NCBI RefSeq assembly: GCF_014306625.1
Contig: NZ_JACRYL010000007.1
Coordinates: 146,431-210,430 of the forward strand
Reading direction: 5' to 3'
DNA length: 64,000 nt
Origin: Pedobacter fastidiosus
GTDB taxonomy: Bacteria > Bacteroidota > Bacteroidia > Sphingobacteriales > Sphingobacteriaceae
Below are positions 35,101 through 43,713 of the stretch, one piece after another. The notes under the pieces were generated by a model. That model made no database searches and had not been told where the DNA came from. It was given only the letters and a program-made list of their open reading frames with translations. The position numbers and the translations under genes were made by a program. Position 1 is the stretch's first letter. Every line of letters starts with the position of its first letter.

Positions 35101-38100
35101 AGCCTACGCTTGGTGCGGGATAAAGCGATTCGCAGAACGGGGCTTCCAGCTCGAAAAAATTGCTGATCCCGCCCTTCACCTTCTGAGAATAGAATACGGG
35201 CTGGCGCAACGGGTTTTCATCGCTCCCGACTGCGGGCTCGTAGGTGGCAACACCGCTGCTGACCGTTCTTCCGTTTTCATCGGTTGTGGTATAACTATAG
35301 TCCTGTCCATAGATGCCCTTGGGTACGTCGGTTCCCGTAAGAGAATCCCACTCATCCCTGATCCGGATCTGCTTCACTCTTACTCCTCCCCCGATTTTGC
35401 TCTTTGAGGGCATCGAAATACGGCAGAAGCTTTTTGCTTCGGTAAAGCTGTCGCAGAAATGGCGGTCACTTTCCGAGGCCTTTTCGTAAAAATTCTTTCT
35501 GAGCTCGCTCAGGTTGCGAGCGGCATTGGCAATTGCGGCGATCGCGGAGGCTGCCCCACCTGTACCTGTTTTGACCCGGTTTTCATATCCCGGATAGGCA
35601 TATCTGGGATATTCGTTCTTCATCTTCTGCCAGGCGGCAAAACGTATCGGATTGGTATGAAGGGTACTACCGCTGACCGGATAGACCGGTTCAAGCTTCA
35701 AATGGGCATTGCTTCCAGAAATAATCACCTGTGTGATTTTGACATATGCAGATATAAAATCGTCGTCGCATCCCATGCTGGGCGCATTTGGCGTGCTGAG
35801 CTTTACTGTTGATTTGGTATAGAGATAATCGGACCCATTCAGGTACACCTTTTTGAACCAGGCGGTCAGATCAGGCTCAGAGGAGAGCGGAACCGAGTCC
35901 AGGCTCACACTTAAAAACGCATCTGGACTGGTAATATCCGAGCCGTAAAACTTAAAGGGCGCCATGACCGATGCATGCCGGTCCTGCACATATGCGTAGT
36001 CATCCGATTCATACCGGACATCGATAATCCCTCCCGAAGGCAACTGGATCGAAGTCATTAGCCAGACGGCTGCGGACTGGTCAGCGCCTGTCCGGTTCTG
36101 ATCGGAATAAGGATACTGTTCATTGGTCAGCGCCCCTGGATTACCTGCAGCTGGCTTATATGTACCCCATCTGTCGGTGGATTCGCTTCCGTATGCGGCG
36201 TCATGACCATAGGTAAAAACATAGGGATGGTTTACTCCCTTATGGGTCGATCCATATTCGAACCAGACAAGCTTCAGGGTCAGCTTCCTACCCCCGGCCG
36301 CCATTGAATTGGGCGTTCCCGGACAGAGGTCGTAACTGTAGCCAAACTTGACCACTTTTATCGGACGGCTGAGGTTGTCCTTGCTGTACAGCCTGATTTC
36401 CTTAAGGCACTTCTGCCTCACCGATGGGTCTCTTTCGCCCCTGAAATCCGTTACTCCAAGCGCGTCCTCTCTGTCCTGGGTAATAAAAAAGGCAATTTTC
36501 GTCTTCGATTCGATCGAGCGCACATAATAGAGCTCTTTTTCCCCATAGATCACGCTTCCCCTATCGTCCTTGGGATCTGCAAGAAGCGACCTGTTCAGGG
36601 CCGCCTCTGGGGTACTTCCAAGATTGTAGGGCGTCCTCCATCTATAGGTGTCGATTTTTGAATAACTGAACTTTATGGCGGTGCCATTGTCGTCCGGAGT
36701 AATACCGTCCCGCGTCCGGTCCACATAATCAGGAGAAAGTACGCCCGTCAGCAGATAACTGGCTGCGTAGGCCGGCTGGATATCCCGGTGCAGGTACTCA
36801 TCGGTTCCATCGATACGATGGCTGATCTCCTGACCGTTCATGGAGAGGGCGACCTTCCCGTTAACTGCGCTTATCGCATTGTCAACAGCAAAAGAGATTT
36901 CTTCCTGTTTTTTGCTGTACACCGGAAGTCCGTAAACACTCCGCTGGCCCTGCTCATTGAGAACGGTAATCTCCGAGATGTGGTGGGCCCTTCGAATAGG
37001 GCTAATCCTTTCGATATTTTCGGGCACCACATATCTCGCAGGGTCAAAGTCCGAATAATCGTTGAAGGGGTAAACCTTTATTACTGTGTCAAGCCCGGCA
37101 ATTTTCGCCTCGGAAGCGGTTAGGTAACTGATCGAGGTACTGCTTTCCTGCCTTTTTTCCTTTTCGATCTTTGAGCCCACAGGAACGACGTTGCTGGCAA
37201 AAAAGCCTGCAGTCCTGAAGGAAGCGCCCGCGGTGCGGCCCGAGGTCGATACGCTCATGGCGCCGGTTCCGTTCAGCCTAGCGGTCATGACCGAATCCTC
37301 TATATTGCGCTCGTCGGGTTTCTTGAAAAAAACATGCTGTCTCTGTGGCTGGGCATCAGGCTCGTCCTGAAAATCGCCCTTGGCAAGATAGCTATTGTCC
37401 TTTGTCCATTTCTGGGTCGTATTCGAGGTATACTGGTCAAATTTGGTCACACCATAATGGGCACCAAATCCCCACCCGACATCGGCACCGACGGTCGAGA
37501 CTGTGGATTTATCGGAAACCCGGTTATCATAAAAAATGCCGGTACCCCCACGGTAGAGCCTAAACTGGCCGGAACCAATCTGACTGTTGTAGGTAAATAT
37601 ATCTGGGGTATGTATGGGTATGGCGAGGTTTGGAATTTCCGGTATCACCGGATTCTCCTTTTCCCTGATAAAATCATGTACGGCATTCGGTTTGTTCTTG
37701 CCGCTCTCGGAGTAAAGAAAACCATATTCCGGGTTTTCCATGACCGGGCCGCTCACCCTTCTCACGCTGCGGTATCCCGTAAGTCCGCCACCGATAAAAA
37801 GTGGCCCCGCGGATCCGCCCAGATCGATGCTGTAGGAATCATAGCTGGATATATAGGGAACCTGGATCTTTGGCTGTACCGGCTCGGTATTATAAGAGAC
37901 CAGTGGCGCGGAGGTATTGTAGTTCGAAAGCCCTCCGCCGAGGGTCAGGCTCTTCATCCCAGATCGGCTGTTGTAGCCCAGGGAAGAGCTGAGTCCGGCG
38001 TTCCGCACCGACTTGTCCCTTGAATTGTCGTTGATGGACATTGATACGTTTGGGGTAATGTCTACCCCGCTCGCGGTACTGGAAAGTACGCCGAGCCCAA

Positions 38101-38677
38101 GCCCCGCTGTCATCATGCCCTCATTGGCAAAAGCGAAAGACATTCCGGCATTGGCCCCGATCTCGGCCCCGATCCCGGTATAGCTGTCGCTAAAAACGCC
38201 AAAGGTCAGCGAACCGTTTAGCTTCAGCTTTCTCTGTATCTTGCTGTTTCCCACCAGTTCGACCTTTGTGGTCAGCCTGCCGCCAACTGTAACCTTGTCC
38301 TTAACCGCATGCTCGGTCCTGAGCAGGTCTCCCTTTAAGTCATCGGGCAGGCCCCGGAGCTGTCTGCTGATCGAGCCAACATTCAGGTTCCAGCCCAGGC
38401 CGACCCAGCTCGCCTCGTCATCCGGACCAATGCCAGACTGGTAGGCAAGATTGAGCGGATAGCCGTCCACATCCATAAGCGGAATATTGTATTTAAAGTC
38501 GCCTGAAAGCAGATCAACCATATCGGATGTACCGACAGGCTGAAAAGACTGGCTTTCGGGCTGGGATGGTCCAGAGGTCAGCGCATGTGCGACCGAGGGC
38601 AGCAGCAGGTTGATCAGCCATATGGCAAGCAATATTCCGGCGGTCCGCCTGATTCCTTTTTTTCTTCTGTATATCAT
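32147..38677 (-). CDS. Giant Rhs-linked TcB/SpvB-like surface protein (2176 residues)
   Basis: The N-terminus has a hydrophobic export segment (TAGILLAIWLINLLLPSVAHA). The mature start, VGTSDMVDLLSGDFKYNIPLMDVDGYPLNL then GIGPDDEASWVGLGWNLNVGSISRQLRGLP (cited by DLLSGDF and VGLGWNLNVG), is the pattern of Bacteroidota Rhs-partner proteins, resembling the SpvB/TcB half of Tc toxins. A PA14-like segment lies near residues 1680-1765 (YYIGFAGDDRLNISIDGS). The end contains YAYDDRNFRLMAELDENG, FYEYDDEGSLIRVKKETERG. It lies next to the giant Rhs protein (3012 residues). A joint shell, as TcB-TcC forms, is a hypothesis. Confidence 0.84.
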   Translation of the reverse strand: MIYRRKKGIRRTAGILLAIWLINLLLPSVAHALTSGPSQPESQSFQPVGTSDMVDLLSGDFKYNIPLMDVDGYPLNLAYQSGIGPDDEASWVGLGWNLNVGSISRQLRGLPDDLKGDLLRTEHAVKDKVTVGGRLTTKVELVGNSKIQRKLKLNGSLTFGVFSDSYTGIGAEIGANAGMSFAFANEGMMTAGLGLGVLSSTASGVDITPNVSMSINDNSRDKSVRNAGLSSSLGYNSRSGMKSLTLGGGLSNYNTSAPLVSYNTEPVQPKIQVPYISSYDSYSIDLGGSAGPLFIGGGLTGYRSVRRVSGPVMENPEYGFLYSESGKNKPNAVHDFIREKENPVIPEIPNLAIPIHTPDIFTYNSQIGSGQFRLYRGGTGIFYDNRVSDKSTVSTVGADVGWGFGAHYGVTKFDQYTSNTTQKWTKDNSYLAKGDFQDEPDAQPQRQHVFFKKPDERNIEDSVMTARLNGTGAMSVSTSGRTAGASFRTAGFFASNVVPVGSKIEKEKRQESSTSISYLTASEAKIAGLDTVIKVYPFNDYSDFDPARYVVPENIERISPIRRAHHISEITVLNEQGQRSVYGLPVYSKKQEEISFAVDNAISAVNGKVALSMNGQEISHRIDGTDEYLHRDIQPAYAASYLLTGVLSPDYVDRTRDGITPDDNGTAIKFSYSKIDTYRWRTPYNLGSTPEAALNRSLLADPKDDRGSVIYGEKELYYVRSIESKTKIAFFITQDREDALGVTDFRGERDPSVRQKCLKEIRLYSKDNLSRPIKVVKFGYSYDLCPGTPNSMAAGGRKLTLKLVWFEYGSTHKGVNHPYVFTYGHDAAYGSESTDRWGTYKPAAGNPGALTNEQYPYSDQNRTGADQSAAVWLMTSIQLPSGGIIDVRYESDDYAYVQDRHASVMAPFKFYGSDITSPDAFLSVSLDSVPLSSEPDLTAWFKKVYLNGSDYLYTKSTVKLSTPNAPSMGCDDDFISAYVKITQVIISGSNAHLKLEPVYPVSGSTLHTNPIRFAAWQKMKNEYPRYAYPGYENRVKTGTGGAASAIAAIANAARNLSELRKNFYEKASESDRHFCDSFTEAKSFCRISMPSKSKIGGGVRVKQIRIRDEWDSLTGTDVPKGIYGQDYSYTTTDENGRTVSSGVATYEPAVGSDENPLRQPVFYSQKVKGGISNFFELEAPFCESLYPAPSVGYGRVTVKDYDPSAPSQNSVPKTGFSIYEFYTAREFPVRVTVMPIEKHHPDPGYSYSLVESNTIEELVLSQGYSIELNDMHGKPRSERTFNSGSSEISSTEYEYQVENPAAPSKRLDNRVKVITPDSGLVKSAVIGRDIEFFTDFREQESINSGFANNTGVDLLPFLGVPSFPLPHFPIKLNSEYKLFRSACALKVIQTNGIISRVTKRENGSSIAVDNLAFDGVSGEALVTRTQNEFNKVYYSVNIPAYWPYRKMGGAYQNQGMMLKKVVLNSFSEINENYWELLTQGDELVNLGTGEHYWAVDNRAEIFSGQIGIQLREPSKILINSNGSRLSAITGPEANHSFKVVRSGYRNILAASAESIVCMNSPIASGRLLFASTFDQSQLKVITASATTYDDEWPVDGKGQVSERKESTASVFTYRRSQSHLEHGRFGSRIYNICDELEYTGGNCGVFENFSNSYLNSRMVNTSIWPNTGIPESLSEPVGFVSSFYAPTAKLYYIGFAGDDRLNISIDGSTKIANNLNNVNYWSIYPVYLPEGNHTIEVEGYNIPNSDNNWAGNPGAMAVEVYDNSRSEIIAATGSGSLTTLFTTATLPVDPNFQTFRTVNGIKTWRFTYETYFNPFQQGLKGNWRPYEQQVFQVNRSYDNIFNTAKKGVNLANAGMLKSFMSYWVYSNKAWMPNLQSSHWVSSNRVKQYDRYGQEEENRDALNRSSSACFDFSGQLPAAVASNAMRREIYVSSFEDRNRSIGQPDTSETKEFTSQGQGLFVNRTNEYAHTGHYSVALPQQGIKLETIRHLRDQKSAPYLGRTVRNEFTLLGAMGLYPRGFEPKNGGEYLISMWIRDGQPLNRNVNIGVSYGNTNGSATAVLACKAVVEGWKLIEGRFTVPVNNSDNVRFSVGIVPYNGLTVYADDIRIHPVDAHMKSYAYDDRNFRLMAELDENGFATFYEYDDEGSLIRVKKETERGIATIKENRSSYRTTIMGVD

Positions 38678-38678
38678 A

Positions 38679-39092
38679 TTACCTTAAGCTCAATTGATAG
38701 GTCCTCCCACTAATATATCTGTCCCTGTAGACAAGACTGCTGTTATCTTCCCCGCTCTCTGCCGGAAAGAAGACAAGATATTCATAACAGTCCCGTATTC
38801 CTGTCGATACTGGCATCACTCCCGATGCATATCGCTTTTGCCCAGATCTGATCCTATAAAAACTGCTGTCGTTTCCGTATTCCATTTTTTCGCTGAGCTT
38901 TTTCCCTCTGTTGCCTTCTGTTTTACTGAGGTTGAATACCCTGACCTGAAAGGCGGTTTCAACGGCTGGATTCTCCGCTCTGGCCTCCCGCACCTGAATG
39001 GAGAGCTTTCTGTCACCGAACTGATGCTGCGGATTTCTGTTACAGGCCAGAAACATTGGCACAAAAAGCGCTATATATATTGTTTTTTTCAT
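38679..39092 (-). CDS. Small predicted lipoprotein of the Rhs operon
   Basis: A 137-residue protein whose N-terminus (KKTIYIALFVPMFLACNRN) is a lipoprotein signal with lipobox cysteine at about residue 17. The mature portion is basic and beta-rich with the strand SIQVREARAENPAVETAFQVRVFNL and ends DRYISGRTYQLSLR. No family was recognised. It overlaps the upstream 365-residue gene by 4 bp (ATGA) and is 1 bp from the 2176-residue gene, so it belongs to the same translationally coupled operon and may be its outer-membrane-linked component. Confidence 0.68.
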   Translation of the reverse strand: MKKTIYIALFVPMFLACNRNPQHQFGDRKLSIQVREARAENPAVETAFQVRVFNLSKTEGNRGKKLSEKMEYGNDSSFYRIRSGQKRYASGVMPVSTGIRDCYEYLVFFPAESGEDNSSLVYRDRYISGRTYQLSLR

Positions 39093-40186
39093 TCTTTTTT
39101 GTCCCTGAATATAAACCGGAGGCTTCTTGATCCGCCCCCGGGCAGCTCGGTCACCATCACATAAGAATAGCCGTCCTTAAAAGAAAAATTCCTGCTGATA
39201 TCGAGCGTGATCTTGTTCTGTCCTTTTTTGAGCTTTACCGTTGGCAGGTTCCGTACCCTAGAATCCGGGTGGCTGATGCAACTGATGCTATACCTAAGCT
39301 TCTGATCACCATAGGAATTGATCAGTGCAAACCTTACCGTCCCGTCGGCAACGTAGAAATTGCCCTTTGCCAGATCCTCAATGTCCCTGTAGCCATAATC
39401 GGTTTCCGGCACTGCTCCAACCGTATCCTGACAGTTTACCTCAAAAGACCAGACATCCGATCGGTTGATCACCGTCTGCTCCTTATAAGCGGTTACCTGC
39501 CAGGCGTATTTTCTGCCCTTTTCCAGATCCTTTGAGTTTGGAGGATAAAGAAGCAGGTTGGCAGCAATGCCCTTTTGGTTGACTACGGGCAGATTGTAGT
39601 TCAGCGCCTCTACCGCGCTCTGTTTTTCCCTGATCTCCACCAGCATGAGCTGATAGAGCAGTCCCGGAATTGCCGGAAGTGAGGGCTGCCAGGTCAGCAG
39701 CGGCCGCTTTTCGCAGATTTCGTCCTGGTCATAGGGCTCGATCAGGTCAAGTGGCGCCGGGGGCGTAATCTCGTTGCTGAATACCTGATCGATCAGCTCA
39801 TCGCTCGAAGAGGCCGCGATAATATTGAAGTCATAATCGTAATCCCCCTGGGGGAAATACTGGTTCCGCCTGATGAAGTTGGCAGTCGCGTTCTCACCGA
39901 TTGCGACCGTTGCTGCACGGGCCACTCCCTGGGGAATGCTGTTGTTTCCCGGTACAATGGTGAACACGCCGGTCTGCACGGTGAGAATCCTTCCGGCCCT
40001 GGCCTCGGTCACCGTGATGTTCATCCTAACGCTTCTGGAGCCGGAGAGATTGTAGATCGAGGCACGGAAAAGACCGCTGACCGTGGTTCCGTTCACCTCC
40101 GGAACAAACTGTATGCTTATCTGAGCCATCAGTCCCTTGCCGATGAACAACATGCAGAACAGCAGTGTAATATTCAAAAACCTCAT
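39089..40186 (-). CDS. Exported beta-sandwich protein of the Rhs operon
   Basis: A 365-residue protein with a signal peptide (LNITLLFCMLFIGKGLMAQ). It has two apparent parts. The first 150 residues are beta-rich (VPEVNGTTVSGLFRASIYN, MNITVTEARAGRILTV). The second starts LDLIEPYDQDEICEKRPLLTWQPSL and continues RKYAWQVTAYKEQ and SDVWSFEVNC, an FN3-like hallmark of Bacteroidota cell-surface proteins. A final beta region ends GGGSRSLRFIFRDKKE. Its start overlaps the barrel gene stop by 4 bp, and its stop overlaps the lipoprotein start by 4 bp. The role is unknown, likely structural in a surface or periplasmic assembly. Confidence 0.72.
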   Translation of the reverse strand: MRFLNITLLFCMLFIGKGLMAQISIQFVPEVNGTTVSGLFRASIYNLSGSRSVRMNITVTEARAGRILTVQTGVFTIVPGNNSIPQGVARAATVAIGENATANFIRRNQYFPQGDYDYDFNIIAASSSDELIDQVFSNEITPPAPLDLIEPYDQDEICEKRPLLTWQPSLPAIPGLLYQLMLVEIREKQSAVEALNYNLPVVNQKGIAANLLLYPPNSKDLEKGRKYAWQVTAYKEQTVINRSDVWSFEVNCQDTVGAVPETDYGYRDIEDLAKGNFYVADGTVRFALINSYGDQKLRYSISCISHPDSRVRNLPTVKLKKGQNKITLDISRNFSFKDGYSYVMVTELPGGGSRSLRFIFRDKKE

Positions 40187-42510
40187 TGTCTGTCTAAATA
40201 ATAATGGATGGAAAATTCGGCCCTTGCGGTCGAGTAGAGATCGGGATAAAGGGGTACAACCATATTCTTTCTCAGGTCTGCATATCCGGTTATATCAAAA
40301 TGTTTTTTCAGCATGAACTGGACGCTCTGTCTGATCCCGGCCTGCCTGGCCAGATTTTCGTTATTGAGATAGGTAGCACCGGTAGACATGCTTACGGAAC
40401 CGAAAAGGCGGTACTGGACCGAGAGATCAGAGCTCAGCATATTGCCCAGAACCGGAACAGCGCTCGTCTCCCGGTTGTAAAACAGGTTTCCGTTGAGGGA
40501 GAAATTGGCAAATACAACCGTCTGTACACAGTTGAACTGCAGAAGCTCCGAGCTTCCCGCCAACAGGGGATTGCTCATCCGCTGGCTGGCCAGACCCATA
40601 TGGCTAAAACTGTTCAGGCCGAACAGCTTATAGCTGCTGTTCAGATCTGCCTGCATTTTTCTGGAAGCATAGACCGGCACACTGGAAGAGGAAACCCTGT
40701 CCACACCGTTTTCGATGTATTTAAGGCTCACCGTCGACCTTTTGGAAATCCGCAGTCTGGAATCAAGCTGTACATTGTAGTTTTTCCAGTGGGCATCGTC
40801 GACGGCGCTGATCGGCATGTTCTTGAAATCCGAGCGGAGCGAAATCGTCAGCAGGTTTCTAAACAGTATTTTCTTTATGTTAGCCCCAAAGCGCATGTTA
40901 AGATTGCCGAGTCCCTGCTGTCCGGGATTCTGGAAACCCGCGCCAGAATAGTTCATGTATACCATACTTTTTATTCCTGCTTTCTTAGAATCCAGTGCAT
41001 GGTTGATGCCCAGCGACATTGTTTGCAGGAAATCGTCCCTGAAATAATTGCCGTTTGTATTTTTGTCCAGCAGGAGCTGGTCAGGCCCCAGACTGGCAAG
41101 ATCCCTATACTGGGTTGAAGATTTGGAGATGTCCAGATTCAGCATCCCGGCTTTTTTCAAGCTGAGAGACTGACTGACGGAGAAAACAAGGTTATTTCTG
41201 GGAAGCGCATTCAGGGTCTGCGAAAGAGATCCCGAAAACTGCCGGTCATAAGCCCCCACCCAGGAGAGCTTGCCGGAACCGAATGAAAAGTTCGTAGTGG
41301 GAATGCTTATGTAGGTGTACATTTTCGGAACCGAAAAGGTAGAATTGTCAAATCCGGCATCCTTTGAGCTGCCAAGATCCCTGTTCGTGCTGATCCCCGC
41401 CCTGACTGGTCCTCTTGATGTTCCGAGCGAAAAATTGACCCCATTGAGGAAAAGGTCCCTGTTCAGGAAACTTCCGGGCAGCTGTCCGGAAAAATTTCCG
41501 GCCTGAAGCTCCGATAGTCTTGAGTAAGATCGCTGAAGCCAGCTAAACCTGGGATTTTTACCCAGTTCTCTTACAAAAAATGATTCCAGTTCCTTTTGGG
41601 TGATTTTGTTCTCCGCAATCTTCTGGAAAAAGGCAATCTTTTCTGCGTCAAGGCCATTATCGCTGAGTTCCTGCTTCAGTGCTGTAATTTCCTTCACCAG
41701 CTGGTCTTTCTGAAACGCTATGTTGTTGTTCAGAGAATCTGAAACGGATTGTCTCAGTTGCGCTCCCTTATCGGCTACCTCGGATTTTATGTTGAGAAAT
41801 GCCCTGTCTATCCTTGCCCTAACAGTCTTTTCATCCATTGCAAGCAGATTTTTGACCGCCTCCCTGTCGTTTAACAAAGCGCTTAGGCTTGGGGTTTCCG
41901 TAAGCCTTTTACCGGCAATGGCAGTTGCTTTCGCTGAAATCTTGTCCCTTAGTACCGTTTCGATGTTTTTCCCGCCGAGAACTGTTGCCCTCAAGTTTTT
42001 GTATTTTTCCATATCTGCCCCGAAAACCCCGGCAAAACTGGGTCTCGGAACTTCGAATTTGAAAAGGTTATTTTCCCCGCCCCTGAGACTGCGTACGGCA
42101 TTGTAGTTGTTTGCTATTGCAAGGTCGATCGGAATTCGGTACATTTTCAGCTGTCCGTTGACAGTTAAGTTGTTGAGCAGGTTCTTTCCGCCCAAGGGAT
42201 CCTGCGTCCGGATATACTGAAGCGAATTTTCTATCGAAAAATCCCGAAGGATTATTTTTTTTTCTCTGTTGAGGCTGTCTTTTGCGAAAAGCATACCGAT
42301 CCCCGACTGGGCTAAGCGCTCGCCAGATTTTTTCCCCACCTCGCGTACGCGCAACAGTACTGTTTTACCCATTGTATCCACTTTTGCGGAAAGACTGTCT
42401 TCAATATGCGCTCGGTCGATCTTTAATGGGCCTGGGCTTTGCGCAGACACCGTTCCCGCCCACAGCAGAAAAAAAATCGGGACACAGATGCTCTTAAAGA
42501 GTGCGTTCAT
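40183..42510 (-). CDS. Outer-membrane beta-barrel protein, first gene of the Rhs operon
   Basis: The start at 42510 gives the signal peptide NALFKSICVPIFFLLWAGTVSA; the longer start at 42561 would precede it. Residues about 25-350 are a helical, partly coiled-coil periplasmic region (VADKGAQLRQSVSDSLNN, LVKEITALKQELS). The remaining 420 residues show alternating strand patterns with frequent aromatic ends, and the C-terminus EFSIHYYLDRQ resembles an outer-membrane barrel closing strand. No porin family was recognised. Being first in a coupled operon that ends in a giant secreted Rhs toxin, it is a candidate export pore or anchor; this is inference. Confidence 0.76.
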   Translation of the reverse strand: MNALFKSICVPIFFLLWAGTVSAQSPGPLKIDRAHIEDSLSAKVDTMGKTVLLRVREVGKKSGERLAQSGIGMLFAKDSLNREKKIILRDFSIENSLQYIRTQDPLGGKNLLNNLTVNGQLKMYRIPIDLAIANNYNAVRSLRGGENNLFKFEVPRPSFAGVFGADMEKYKNLRATVLGGKNIETVLRDKISAKATAIAGKRLTETPSLSALLNDREAVKNLLAMDEKTVRARIDRAFLNIKSEVADKGAQLRQSVSDSLNNNIAFQKDQLVKEITALKQELSDNGLDAEKIAFFQKIAENKITQKELESFFVRELGKNPRFSWLQRSYSRLSELQAGNFSGQLPGSFLNRDLFLNGVNFSLGTSRGPVRAGISTNRDLGSSKDAGFDNSTFSVPKMYTYISIPTTNFSFGSGKLSWVGAYDRQFSGSLSQTLNALPRNNLVFSVSQSLSLKKAGMLNLDISKSSTQYRDLASLGPDQLLLDKNTNGNYFRDDFLQTMSLGINHALDSKKAGIKSMVYMNYSGAGFQNPGQQGLGNLNMRFGANIKKILFRNLLTISLRSDFKNMPISAVDDAHWKNYNVQLDSRLRISKRSTVSLKYIENGVDRVSSSSVPVYASRKMQADLNSSYKLFGLNSFSHMGLASQRMSNPLLAGSSELLQFNCVQTVVFANFSLNGNLFYNRETSAVPVLGNMLSSDLSVQYRLFGSVSMSTGATYLNNENLARQAGIRQSVQFMLKKHFDITGYADLRKNMVVPLYPDLYSTARAEFSIHYYLDRQ

Positions 42511-42741
42511 ATGTTTGTTTTTGCCGCGTAATCCGTATGCCCGGATTTCTGGGCGAAACAAGAGTCATTCGGAGCGCGATGGTTTGATTTGGAGGTGAGA
42601 TCTCCATTTCGAAGGTCAGAAAAAACAAGGTTAATCTGAAGGCTGGGGTAACCCCGTTACACGGAAGGGATATTTTCGCACGACCAAAAGCGCAAAAGGG
42701 ATGATGAAACAGATAAATTTTACACTTCGGTTTCTATTAAA

Positions 42742-42749
42742 TATATTTG
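42742..42749 (+). promoter_or_regulatory. -7 promoter box of the LytTR regulator gene
   Basis: TATATTTG matches TAnnTTTG and lies 21 nt before the ATG at 42771. The -33 region has only a weak TTTT stretch. The intergenic region also contains a short GGGGTAACCCC palindrome. Confidence 0.45.
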
Positions 42750-42770
42750 GGTTCTAAAACGCTCCCTATT

Positions 42771-43508
42771 ATGAAATTCAACTGCATTGCCGTCGATGAC
42801 GATCCGGCAAATCTGGAACTTTTGTCGGATTATCTAGAATCCCTCGGAAACTACCGCATGGTAAAAAGCTTTACCGATCCCATAAAGGCCATGAACCATA
42901 TCGCACAAGAGGATCTTCTGGACGTGGTGTTTATGGACATCGAGATGCCTAGAATGTCCGGCATCGAACTGGCCGGTATCATTCGCCACAGAACAAAAAA
43001 TCTTATTTTTACGACGGCGTACTCGAAGTATGCAATAGATGCCTTTGAGAACGAGGCTGATGCATTTCTACTAAAGCCCTATTCGCTCAGCCGCTTTGCA
43101 TCTGTACTCCATAAACTTCAGAACCGCGGGATTATGGCAGGCCAGGAACCTGTGGATCACGAACCCTATTTTTTCATAAAAAGCAAAAACGATAAATCTA
43201 AACTGGTCAAGATCCGCTTCGACGAGATCGTTGCGATCGAGAGCACACAGAATTACGTATCGATTTATACCGTGGACAAAACCATCGTTGCCCATATCAC
43301 CCTGACCAGGATTAAGGAAATCCTTAGGCACAAGGAAAACTTCCTGCAGATCCACAGGACTTTCATCATCTCCAGAAATCATCTTGAGGAGGTGGAGAAC
43401 AATCTGCTGAGAATGAAAAACGGCCTCCTCCTTACAATAGGCGAAAGCTACCGCGACGAGCTGGTCGACTTCATCAAAAAGAGGACAATCAAGACCGGAA
43501 GAAACTGA
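42771..43508 (+). CDS. LytTR response regulator
   Basis: A two-domain response regulator of 245 residues. The receiver domain has the acidic pocket (CIAVDDDPANLELL), the phosphoacceptor aspartate in VVFMDIEMPRMSG, TTAYSKYA and the lysine of FLLKPY. The C-terminal LytTR DNA-binding domain carries FDEIVAIESTQNYVSIYT and FLQIHRTFIISRNHL (quoted in part). The start at 42771 is chosen over 42747 since it follows a TATATTTG box and begins with the receiver strand. No histidine kinase is present in the window. It is divergent from the Rhs operon (261 bp away) and is the probable regulator of it, which is inference. Confidence 0.92.
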   Translation: MKFNCIAVDDDPANLELLSDYLESLGNYRMVKSFTDPIKAMNHIAQEDLLDVVFMDIEMPRMSGIELAGIIRHRTKNLIFTTAYSKYAIDAFENEADAFLLKPYSLSRFASVLHKLQNRGIMAGQEPVDHEPYFFIKSKNDKSKLVKIRFDEIVAIESTQNYVSIYTVDKTIVAHITLTRIKEILRHKENFLQIHRTFIISRNHLEEVENNLLRMKNGLLLTIGESYRDELVDFIKKRTIKTGRN

Positions 43509-43713
43509 TGTGGCGAAAACCGGGTGCTGAACAGCGAGATCTTCCCCCGGTGCATCACACCTTCTCTAAAGTATATCTTTGTAGAAGCTACTGGGCGATC
43601 CGGTGGAGTGGGGCCCACAGGGCACAAATGTGGGAGGGGAAACACAGAAAATCCCTTCCTGTTATATTTTTAGATTACCCGCTCAGTCCACGACATCGAT
43701 CTATTTCAACACG

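Noticed and set aside
32714..38444. Plus-strand frames up to 334 codons opposite the 2176-residue gene
   Set aside because: Antisense shadows of a continuous coding region with clear export signal and Rhs-partner motifs.
43574..43581. TATCTTTG promoter-like box
   Set aside because: It points into the 3' end of the opposite-strand mobilization gene with no -33 partner and no gene downstream.
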